15,642 bases of DNA from an uncultured bacterium (GTDB lineage Bacteria; Actinomycetota; Coriobacteriia; Coriobacteriales; Coriobacteriaceae), in NCBI GenBank assembly GCA_905215835.1, contig CAJMRR010000032.1, forward strand, positions 1 through 15,642, read 5' to 3'. Positions 1 to 6,400 of this stretch are shown here, one piece after another. A model generated the notes under the pieces. That model had not been told where the DNA came from. It did no database searches and was given only the letters and a program-made list of their open reading frames with translations. Position numbers and translations under genes: made by a program. The first letter of the stretch is position 1. Each line of letters begins with the position of its first letter.

Positions 1-1
1 G

Positions 2-1864
2 ATCGACCCCGCGGCAGGACTGGACGTTTTGGCTCCCGCCGCGCCGGCGCAAGACGTTGCGGACGAGTCTGACGACGATTACGTTGAACAGCCGAGGCGT
101 GTGTCTTACGAAAGCGATACTGATTTCTCGGCCGAGATTCCCGCGGCAACGCCCCATGCCGACATTGCATCCGCGTTCTCGTCGATTGGCGCCAGCGCTT
201 CCAACTTCTTTAAGGGTGCGCTTGCAAAGGGCAAGAAATTTGTCGACGATTTCGAGGAGAAGCGCGCTGCCGCACGCGAGGCTGCCGAGCAGGAGGCTAT
301 CGCTCAGCAGCAGGCAGCCGAGGCGGCACGTGAGCACGCGGCGCAAGAGTTCGAGCAGAACGAGGCTATGCAGTCCGCGCCCGTCGACGCCGCCGAAGCT
401 ACAACGTCCTTTGAGTCCCAGCAACCGGCGTCCGCGGATGTTGTTGAGGCGACGACGTCTTTCGAGGCTCAGCAGCACGTCGATAGCACCATGTCGTTTG
501 ATGCCGCGCAGTTCGATTCCACGATAACGTTTGAAAAGCAAGGCACCGCGATTGCCGAGCCCCTTCCTGTTTCCGATGAGCAGGGCGACGCGGCAGACGA
601 TGACGAGCCTATTGATGCTGCCGAAATTCAGGATGCCGCCGAGGACGAGCCCGTCGAGGCCAACTCTGGCGAAGAGCAATACGCGGCAGCCGATCAAGGT
701 GATTCGACCGAGGCCGAGCAGGAGGAAGTGTCTGTGGTTTCCGAGACTCTCGAAACGGATGAGTCGAGGCCTTACTCCACGCAGATTTTCACCATGCCGA
801 CCCCGAGTGGTTCCGGTGCCACGGTTGCCGATGTCGCTCCCACCCAGGACGAAACGGTCGATTCCCTTATGGCCCAGATTTCCTCCCAGGCATCGCCGCG
901 TCCGCAGATGAATGTTCCCGATCCGGCGTCGGCACCGTCGCCTGCACCTTCCTCGTCTCCGCTGGCTTCGGTCCCCGATCCGTCGCTGCCGTCTATGAAG
1001 CAGACAAACGTTGCGTCTCGCACGTCGCTGTTCGACCTTCCCGATCCCTCTGCCCAGGTCAACGACCCCTTTGCTACCGCCCAAGGTCCCGAACCCACAT
1101 CGGCACCCGTTGCGCCTCCTATGCCCGTTGCGTCGGCCGCGCAGCCGATCGAGACCATTTCGGCTCCCGCCCCGGCGGCACCCAAGTCTCGTAAGCGCGG
1201 CCTGGGTGGCCTGTTCGGTCGTAAAAAGAAAAACGAGCAGGACAGCATGAGTGACTGGCTGGGCGTCGAAGACGATTACGATGCCAAGAAGTCCGGTCGC
1301 GGTATCGGTTCGTGGGATAACTTCGAGGACGATAACGATGGCTGGAAGGGTGGCGCTACGTCTTCCGATGGCGCTTCTTCCGAAGATATGCTCTCGGCTG
1401 TCGCCTCTATGGGCGATGATGAGCTGCTCGGTCACGATATCTGGTTTGTGGCAACGGGCGCCTCGGATTGTGATGGCGCCGGCATGAAGGCCTTCTTGGC
1501 TTCGCATCGCGATAAGCTCCGCGGCGTATTCTTTATCAATCTTGAATCCGTCGGCGCCGGTAGGCTTTCGGTTGTGACGGTCGAGGGCGAACAACAACTG
1601 CTCAAGGGCGATCGCCGCATCATGAACCTGGTCAGCAAGGTCTGCAAGTCGTTCCATGTCGATTGTGGCGCGCTCGAGATGCCCTATGCCAAGACCGATG
1701 CCTATGCCGCGCTCGAGGCGAGCCGCCGAGCCCTCACCATCGCCGGCGTGGACGGCACGCGTCTGGCTTGCGCTCGTACCGAGGACGACCTGCCCCACAA
1801 TGTCAACCCGACGAACATTGCTACGGTATCCGAGGTCGTGACCGAGGTTATCCGCCGTTCGTAG
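2..1864 (+). CDS. Partial M28-peptidase-like protein with long disordered insert
   Basis: The frame is open from base 2, so the 5' end lies outside the window; the TTG at 29 has no ribosome site and is probably internal. Residues below count from that TTG. A charged, probably coiled-coil stretch covers about 65-115, followed by an acidic, Pro/Ala/Ser-rich disordered region to about 440. It holds four short repeats of the form [ED][AS]Tx[ST]F[ED] at 123-129, 140-146, 152-158 and 163-169, and three [VL]PDP motifs at about 296-340. A basic patch (KSRKRGLGGLFGRKKK) lies near 386-401. The C-terminal 140 residues resemble the second half of an M28 zinc aminopeptidase: FVATGASD (473-480), INLESVG (503-509) and LPHN (588-591, candidate ligand His590). 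The usual Glu-Glu of the ATGGEE motif reads Ser479-Asp480, so peptidase activity is doubtful. The first half of the fold should lie upstream. It probably shares a transcript with the small membrane protein that follows. Confidence 0.7.
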   Translation: MDPAAGLDVLAPAAPAQDVADESDDDYVEQPRRVSYESDTDFSAEIPAATPHADIASAFSSIGASASNFFKGALAKGKKFVDDFEEKRAAAREAAEQEAIAQQQAAEAAREHAAQEFEQNEAMQSAPVDAAEATTSFESQQPASADVVEATTSFEAQQHVDSTMSFDAAQFDSTITFEKQGTAIAEPLPVSDEQGDAADDDEPIDAAEIQDAAEDEPVEANSGEEQYAAADQGDSTEAEQEEVSVVSETLETDESRPYSTQIFTMPTPSGSGATVADVAPTQDETVDSLMAQISSQASPRPQMNVPDPASAPSPAPSSSPLASVPDPSLPSMKQTNVASRTSLFDLPDPSAQVNDPFATAQGPEPTSAPVAPPMPVASAAQPIETISAPAPAAPKSRKRGLGGLFGRKKKNEQDSMSDWLGVEDDYDAKKSGRGIGSWDNFEDDNDGWKGGATSSDGASSEDMLSAVASMGDDELLGHDIWFVATGASDCDGAGMKAFLASHRDKLRGVFFINLESVGAGRLSVVTVEGEQQLLKGDRRIMNLVSKVCKSFHVDCGALEMPYAKTDAYAALEASRRALTIAGVDGTRLACARTEDDLPHNVNPTNIATVSEVVTEVIRRS

Positions 1865-1885
1865 ACGGAGCTCTAAGGAGTCAAC

Positions 1886-2104
1886 GTGTTTTCGTATATT
1901 AAGCGCCATTGGCCTGTCTACGTGATTTTGACCTTGATTGCCATTGCGTTAGGATTTGGGGCTGCCTACATCGTGGGTGCGAAGGGCTCGACCCCCGCCT
2001 CCGCAATCAGCGAAGAGGTGGAGCAAGAACAGAGCACGGGTGCCGATGGGATTCCTGAGTCCGAGCAGGCAATCGTTGATGGTGGATCTTCGTCTGCAGA
2101 GTAG
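1886..2104 (+). CDS. Small single-pass membrane protein, 72 aa
   Basis: GTG start with AAGGAG at 1875-1880, five bases upstream, and only 21 bases after the stop of the M28-like gene, so the two are probably co-transcribed. The protein has a short basic N-terminus (MFSYIKRHWP), one hydrophobic helix at about residues 11-31, and then an acidic, Ser/Gly-rich tail of about 40 residues. The positive-inside rule suggests that the N-terminus is cytoplasmic and the acidic tail is extracytoplasmic. I do not recognise a family. The position just before a strong terminator makes it the last gene of the unit. A function as an accessory or anchor for the preceding protein is only a guess from position. 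Confidence 0.75.
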   Translation: MFSYIKRHWPVYVILTLIAIALGFGAAYIVGAKGSTPASAISEEVEQEQSTGADGIPESEQAIVDGGSSSAE

Positions 2105-2125
2105 ATACGGCGATTTACATGATTG

Positions 2126-2163
2126 AAAGCGGGCGAGCCGGGGGACTGGCTCGCCCGCTTTTT
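2126..2163 (+). terminator. Strong intrinsic terminator, possibly bidirectional
   Basis: A 14-bp perfect stem (AAAGCGGGCGAGCC at 2126-2139 with its complement at 2148-2161) encloses an 8-base loop and continues into a run of five T on the plus strand. It lies between the converging small membrane gene (+) and the adhesin gene (-), whose stop is only 8 bases away. The reverse reading has only three T, so termination should be stronger for the plus-strand unit. Confidence 0.9.
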
Positions 2164-2170
2164 CATCGTG

Positions 2171-5100
2171 CTAGCGGTTCTTTGGGATCGACCTAAGGCG
2201 AGCGAACCATAGGGCTGCGGCACCCGAGGTCAGGAGCGCGGTGATGCAAGCGGCGATGGGAACTGATCCTGTTGCCGGTAGGCCCTGCGGTAGGGTACAG
2301 CGTTGAATGACACGGTCCTCGTCATGTGACTCAAGTTTATCGCCGCCGCCGTTGCGGCAAAGATCGACGCGCGCGCTGTTGGTGAGTGCGGTTTGGGGCG
2401 TATAAGCCGACGTTGCCTGCATGTGCACGACTGCGCCCCGAGCGTCTGTGCCAAGGATTGCTTTGGCATCGTCAAGGTCGTCGTGCTCATCTTTGAGATC
2501 ATCGCGGGTCCAAGAATCCGCATCGCTTCGAGTCGTAAAGTCGGCAGCTACCGCACCGTATTCAATTCGAATGCCCGTTACGACGGTATTGGATGCAAGG
2601 TCGAGCTCTTCCGCCTCGAGTGTGGTGGATTCCGTGGTCGAGACATCCGCCTTCCAGAGGCGCCAGCCGTCGTAATCGACGAGGCGGCAATCCTCACCCA
2701 GACTTTCCCTTACTTCGTCGGACTCAAGCCAAGGATTTTCGTGCCCATCGTCAAGTGTCGCGTTTGCCGGCTCATCGACGTCTGTCGAGTCCAACGGCGT
2801 CGTGCGATACCACACGTTGCACAGACCATTGAGGTCGCCGATGGCGACGGGGGTTTCGATTGAGACGAATCTCGCTGTATCGTCCTCGGCACACTCAAGA
2901 TCATCGGTAAGTGTGAACTCATCAACCCAGGTAGTTGAATTGTTTCGAGCGTCGATGGTATAGGAGAAAAGCCCATCCGTATTGGTTTGCATCGCGGCAC
3001 GGTTTTTACCATCGCCGTTAGCCAACAGGCCCTTTTCGATAGGTTGGACAAGTTCCTGACGCTTGTCGACCTGCCCCTTGATTTCGATGGGCGCATCCTT
3101 CATCGCGACGGATTGGACTTCTCCCGTATCCTTTATTTCAAACGTTATCTCCTCGGCAAGGTCATAGGTCCGCGGAGACATCATTTCGCGCAACGAGTAG
3201 GTGCCGGGTGCAAGATGTTCGACGCGGTGTGGCTTGTCGGATGAGGTCCAGGAGTCTATTTCGGTTTTATCGGGACCATATAAGGTGAGCTGTGCGCCTT
3301 CCACTTCCTGCTCACCGCTTGCATCGACCTTGGAGATATCAACCTTGGTGTAATCGTCGGATACGTTAAGCCGTGCTTCTACAACGGGTGTTTTCTGGTC
3401 GGCATAAGTAAGGTCGACAATATGGGTTGTCTGATCGAGCAAGAAGCCTGCCGGCGCTTGAGTCTCGACAACCTCGTAGCGTGCGGTGTCAGATCCCAGT
3501 GGGAGGTTGTCCGCGCGTGCTTCTCCAGTTTCATCCGTCGTGACGGTCGCGACAGTCTCACCGTCGAGCGCGGCAATGCTACCGTCGGGGCGCACGATAT
3601 CACCCGAGGCACGGATCTCAAAGACGGCGCCCGCGAGGCTGCTCCCGTCTATGGCATCGGTTTTAACGATTCTGATGTTTCCGGTCGCGGCGTGGTCATA
3701 ATACGAGGCGATTGCAACGGGCGTTAGGTTCATGTCGGTGGGTATGTTTACCTCGATCTCTTCGCCGACAAGATAGGGCTCTTTGGCCGAGGTTTCGCGT
3801 ACATAATAGGTGCCCGGCACGAGCGATTCGGGCAGTGTGACGGTCCCGGTCGCGTCAGTCGTAAAGGTGTCCATTACGTTATGTGCTGGATACCAGCAAG
3901 TTTGTGAGACAGGTTCGTGATTGCTGTCGAGGAGTTGGAAGGTGAATCCGGCTAGGGGAACAGAAGCGCCTGTTTGGGCATCGCGTTTTACAATCTGGAG
4001 ATGCGTCGACAGAGCGTGGTTGTCTACGATATATTGAAGCTCGGCGCCGTCGGAAATCTGATTGGCCCCGACGGTCCATTCCCCTGCACGTTTAAAACCC
4101 TCGGGGACGGTTTCCGGAACCTCGCGAACCGTGTAGCCGGCACGGTCGTATGGGACGGCTCCGTGGACACCGGCGGGTCGCTTGCCTGTGCCGAACCATG
4201 CTTCGGGCTGATCTTTGGTGGAGGCAAAGCCATAGATGTTTGTGGTCAGTGTGCCAACAACCTGCTGAGAGCTGTTGCTGACAACCTCAAAGACAACACC
4301 ACCCGCCGGCTGCTCCAGGCCGGATTGGTCGCTATTGCCGTAATCCTTGAATTTGGAAATCTCAAGGTTAAACGCAATGGGGATATCGGAAACGCGAGAT
4401 TCGATCTCGACCACGCCTGAATCGCCGAGTTGGTCGGCTCCAACGGTATAGGTCCAGCTGTCGTTGGATGGCAGGTAGCCCTCGGGGGCTTTTGATTCGT
4501 AGATGGTAAAGGTTCCTAAGGGGACATCGGCGAGGGTGGCCCGACCGCTTTCGTCGGTCGTGAGGATTTGTGCCCATCCAGGGGTTGATTGCGACACACA
4601 CGTGAACTCTGCTCCTGCGAGTGAAGATCCCACCTGGGGGCCGGCATTCGTCGCGGCATCGAGTTTTACGATACGCAGATTGATGGTGCCGGGCTGTTCA
4701 TCAATGGCGGCCCGCCCGCCGTCATTCCCCGTGGTAAAGGCAATACGATCGTGGCGGGGGACATAGCCGGCCGGCGCCTTCGTTTCAACTAGGTAGTATG
4801 CCGTGTTGGGCAGAAGTGTTGCTTGCGCTCGACCGTTGCTGTCCATCTTGATGGTGCCGACACGCGCGCCGCTGGCGCTCTCAAAAATATCGAATGTTGC
4901 CCCGGTAAACTGATAGGTATTGTTTCCGCTGGTAATAACGGTGTTAGCAGACTGCTTTTGGAAGGAAACAGAGACCGCCGGCAGTACATAGAGCATGTCT
5001 TGACGTTTGCTGCCGCCCGATACGGCCCCTAGATAGCGTCGCGCGCGGTGCGGAGCGGCTTTGATGCTTCCTGATTTTGCGCTGTCGTGGAGCCACCGCG

Positions 5101-5602
5101 CAGCCGCCACGACTTCATTGTCGGCGGTAAAGTGTCCGCTCTTGGTTTTACCCTGAGCGGTCGTGTAGGAGTAGGTGCCGTCGACATGGGTAGTGCCGTT
5201 GAGCATCCATACGGCAAGCTGGGTGGCGGCGCGGGCGCGATCGGGTGAAAGATGGTAACCGCCAAACGACGTGGTGGTGGGATATCCGTGACAAACGATT
5301 GCCGCGAACTCGTCGTCGAGCCACACCCAGCCTTGATCAAAGTTGAGCCATGGGCCGCCCGGTTTGGTGGGGCCGGGGCGCTCCTGGTTCATGCAGTAGG
5401 CAATTGAGGTGTCTTGAGCTTCATACTTGCCGATGAAGAAGGGCCCACAATCATCGCTAATAGTGCGGAAGCCGAGCTGGTCGTAGCCATCGACGGCAAA
5501 TGCGGCTCCCGGTGCCAGGCAGCCGAAAAGCAGGAAGAGGAGCAGGAGCAGCGGACCTGTTGCGATTGCGCTGTGGACAGAGTGCATGGGTGCGTTGGAC
5601 AT
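2171..5602 (-). CDS. LPxTG-anchored adhesin: thioester domain plus six Cna_B repeats
   Basis: 1143 aa; ATG with AAGGAG five bases upstream. Signal peptide ends near AAFA|V (36/37). An N-terminal thioester-type domain (about 38-205) shows the Cys-Gln pair: Cys70 in AYCMNQ and Gln128 in TQLAVW. In this family the pair forms an internal thioester that can bond covalently to host surface amines. Six Cna_B/SpaA-type domains follow, each opening with a candidate isopeptide lysine (Lys216, 313, 417, 539, 647, 758) and closing with an E-box-like motif (LVETKAPAGY 271-280, IYESKAPEGY 367-376, VREVPE 492-497, VRETSA 601-606, VVETQAPAGF 711-720, LREMMSP 804-810). Residues 843-1100 form a larger Asp-rich, DUF11-like or isopeptide-type region. 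The C-terminus has the sortase signal LPATG (1108-1112), a hydrophobic helix and the basic tail RLRSIPKNR. It is a lone gene without a nearby sortase, so the housekeeping sortase probably anchors it. Binding partner unknown. Confidence 0.93.
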   Translation of the reverse strand: MSNAPMHSVHSAIATGPLLLLLFLLFGCLAPGAAFAVDGYDQLGFRTISDDCGPFFIGKYEAQDTSIAYCMNQERPGPTKPGGPWLNFDQGWVWLDDEFAAIVCHGYPTTTSFGGYHLSPDRARAATQLAVWMLNGTTHVDGTYSYTTAQGKTKSGHFTADNEVVAAARWLHDSAKSGSIKAAPHRARRYLGAVSGGSKRQDMLYVLPAVSVSFQKQSANTVITSGNNTYQFTGATFDIFESASGARVGTIKMDSNGRAQATLLPNTAYYLVETKAPAGYVPRHDRIAFTTGNDGGRAAIDEQPGTINLRIVKLDAATNAGPQVGSSLAGAEFTCVSQSTPGWAQILTTDESGRATLADVPLGTFTIYESKAPEGYLPSNDSWTYTVGADQLGDSGVVEIESRVSDIPIAFNLEISKFKDYGNSDQSGLEQPAGGVVFEVVSNSSQQVVGTLTTNIYGFASTKDQPEAWFGTGKRPAGVHGAVPYDRAGYTVREVPETVPEGFKRAGEWTVGANQISDGAELQYIVDNHALSTHLQIVKRDAQTGASVPLAGFTFQLLDSNHEPVSQTCWYPAHNVMDTFTTDATGTVTLPESLVPGTYYVRETSAKEPYLVGEEIEVNIPTDMNLTPVAIASYYDHAATGNIRIVKTDAIDGSSLAGAVFEIRASGDIVRPDGSIAALDGETVATVTTDETGEARADNLPLGSDTARYEVVETQAPAGFLLDQTTHIVDLTYADQKTPVVEARLNVSDDYTKVDISKVDASGEQEVEGAQLTLYGPDKTEIDSWTSSDKPHRVEHLAPGTYSLREMMSPRTYDLAEEITFEIKDTGEVQSVAMKDAPIEIKGQVDKRQELVQPIEKGLLANGDGKNRAAMQTNTDGLFSYTIDARNNSTTWVDEFTLTDDLECAEDDTARFVSIETPVAIGDLNGLCNVWYRTTPLDSTDVDEPANATLDDGHENPWLESDEVRESLGEDCRLVDYDGWRLWKADVSTTESTTLEAEELDLASNTVVTGIRIEYGAVAADFTTRSDADSWTRDDLKDEHDDLDDAKAILGTDARGAVVHMQATSAYTPQTALTNSARVDLCRNGGGDKLESHDEDRVIQRCTLPQGLPATGSVPIAACITALLTSGAAALWFARLRSIPKNR

Positions 5603-5856
5603 GGCTGCTCCTTATCCCTCGTGCGCCGCATGGGGAGGTTGCGACGCGTAGGATGAGGCTACCCCCGAGGTTCATGCGGGTAAGTACCGGAGCCTGACCA
5701 AAAGCTTGCCCGATTTCTGACAAATCGAGCTCAAATACAACAATCAGATAAAAGTGCAGGTAGAAGATGGTAAGAAAAGAAAGACAAAGGTCCTCATCTC
5801 CACAATTGGCGCGGTTTTCAAACGATTCTCCACAGCTAAAACAAGCATCGACACCC
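5603..5856. other. Intergenic region between adhesin (-) and tRNA-Gly (+)
   Basis: No gene is seen. This stretch must carry the adhesin promoter on the minus strand, but I find no convincing -35/-10 pair. It holds two inverted repeats that could be operator or leader structures: CGATTT (5711-5716) with AAATCG (5722-5727), and CCGCATG (5626-5632) with CATGCGG (5673-5679). The second would lie in the adhesin 5' leader. GAGGTT occurs twice (5635-5640, 5667-5672). Confidence 0.35.
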
Positions 5857-5886
5857 TTGTATCGAACAAGACAACCGCGTTATACT
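5857..5886 (+). promoter_or_regulatory. Promoter of tRNA-Gly
   Basis: TTGTAT (5857-5862) and TATACT (5881-5886) are separated by 18 bases and end 13 bases before the mature tRNA 5' end. This is good spacing and match to a housekeeping sigma promoter. Confidence 0.65.
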
Positions 5887-5899
5887 ATCCCCCACATAT

Positions 5900-5974
5900 G
5901 CGGGCATCGCCAAGTGGTAAGGCATCAGCTTCCCAAGCTGACACTCGCGGGTTCGAGTCCCGTTGCCCGCTCCA
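5900..5974 (+). tRNA. tRNA-Gly (anticodon CCC)
   Basis: A full cloverleaf can be drawn. Acceptor GCGGGCA (5900-5906) pairs with TGCCCGC (5964-5970); the D stem is GCC/GGC; the anticodon stem TCAGC/GCTGA encloses loop TTCCCAA with anticodon CCC at 5932-5934; the variable loop has five bases; the T arm GCGGG-TTCGAGT-CCCGT has one G-T wobble. The discriminator is T and CCA is encoded (5972-5974). It reads GGG codons. A promoter lies directly upstream and a terminator directly downstream, so it is a single-gene unit. Its 3' end and T arm are copied several times in the next 330 bases. Confidence 0.95.
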
Positions 5975-6020
5975 GTAAAAAGCACAAGCACGACAGCGTT
6001 ACGTTGCCGTGCTTTTTACT
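5974..6020 (+). terminator. Terminator of tRNA-Gly
   Basis: AGTAAAAAGCAC (5974-5985) pairs perfectly with GTGCTTTTTACT (6009-6020), starting at the last A of the tRNA. A second register pairs GCACG (5988-5992) with CGTGC (6008-6012), followed by TTTTT. Both give an intrinsic terminator. The A-run/T-run symmetry means it could also work on the minus strand. Confidence 0.75.
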
Positions 6021-6029
6021 ACTAAGCGC

Positions 6030-6045
6030 CGGGACTCGAACCCGC
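6030..6045 (-). repeat. Inverted exact copy of the tRNA-Gly T arm
   Basis: CGGGACTCGAACCCGC is the exact 16-base reverse complement of the tRNA-Gly T arm at 5947-5962. With the 12-bp terminator stem between the two copies, the whole 5947-6045 block is a large interrupted palindrome. I could not draw a complete tRNA on the minus strand here, so it looks like a remnant or rearranged copy. Confidence 0.8.
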
Positions 6046-6063
6046 CAGGGTGCGAGCGTTAAG

Positions 6064-6112
6064 CAAACGCGAAGCGTTTGTAGCGAGCAGGCGAAGGCGC
6101 CGACAGGCGCCT
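6064..6112. repeat. Two adjacent hairpins in gene-free stretch
   Basis: CAAACGC-GAA-GCGTTTG (6064-6080) is a 7-bp stem closed by a GAA triloop within GCGAAGC, a sequence known to form an unusually stable DNA mini-hairpin. AGGCGCC-GACA-GGCGCCT (6095-6112) is a second 7-bp stem. They sit between tRNA-derived copies. No coding frame with a ribosome site is seen from 5975 to 6400. Confidence 0.7.
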
Positions 6113-6115
6113 GAA

Positions 6116-6166
6116 GCCGGTGCGGATTTGCGAAGCAAATACGCGGACGTCCCGTTGTCCGCTCCA
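6116..6166 (+). repeat. Repeat unit, copy 1: GCGAAGC hairpin plus tRNA-Gly 3' end
   Basis: The unit begins GCCGGTGCGGATTTGCGAAG, contains the hairpin ATTTGC-GAA-GCAAAT (6126-6140) flanked by GCG/CGC, and ends with GTCCCGTTGTCCGCTCCA (6149-6166). That last part differs at one base from the tRNA-Gly 3' end (5957-5974). The final GCTCCA is followed at once by its reverse complement TGGAGC, making a 12-base palindrome at 6161-6172. Confidence 0.85.
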
Positions 6167-6246
6167 TGGAGCACAGAAGACCTCGGGACGGCCAATTCAA
6201 CAAAGTCTTCCCCATCGTCACCGTGAATCCGAGGGGATCGACCGCA

Positions 6247-6298
6247 GCCGGTGCGGATTTGCGAAGCAAATAACGCAGACGTCCCGTTGCTCGCTCCA
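6247..6298 (+). repeat. Repeat unit, copy 2: GCGAAGC hairpin plus tRNA-Gly 3' end
   Basis: Nearly identical to the unit at 6116-6166, with one extra base and a few substitutions. The hairpin ATTTGC-GAA-GCAAAT is at 6257-6271, and the unit ends GTCCCGTTGCTCGCTCCA (6281-6298), again one mismatch from the tRNA-Gly 3' end. It ends about 100 bases before purB. A weak -10-like box TACAAT (6351-6356) follows without a good -35 and may belong to the purB promoter. Confidence 0.85.
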
Positions 6299-6400
6299 AT
6301 TCCAAAATGTTAGGTTAATGCCTGCTGCCCATACTTGCACCTGCGCACGGTACAATGGTTGGGTTACGACCAACGTGCCAATAACCAAAAAGGAGCCGCT

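Noticed and set aside
5519..5602. Lipoprotein signal in the adhesin (FGC at residues 26-28)
   Set aside because: Phe at -2 does not fit a lipobox, and a good signal peptidase I site (AAFA) follows, consistent with the LPATG anchor at the other end.
5797..5834. Two TCTCCACA strings resembling DnaA boxes
   Set aside because: Only two imperfect copies, with no AT-rich unwinding region and no dnaA/dnaN genes nearby, so no origin is supported.
6018..6085. Possible second tRNA on the minus strand (AGCGT-TTGCTTA-ACGCT looks like an anticodon arm, followed by a perfect T arm)
   Set aside because: No matching acceptor or D arm could be found, and the would-be anticodon arm is part of a simple palindrome.
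5947..6298. Phage or integrative-element attachment sites from the repeated tRNA 3' ends
   Set aside because: No integrase or cargo lies between the copies, which are only 100-200 bases apart and in mixed orientation, so classical attL/attR is unlikely.
5925..6305. Open minus-strand frame across tRNA-Gly and the repeat array (contains ERATGLEPASVS)
   Set aside because: It is antisense to the tRNA and to tRNA-derived repeats, has no ribosome site, and matches the well-known type of spurious protein produced from tRNA antisense reading.
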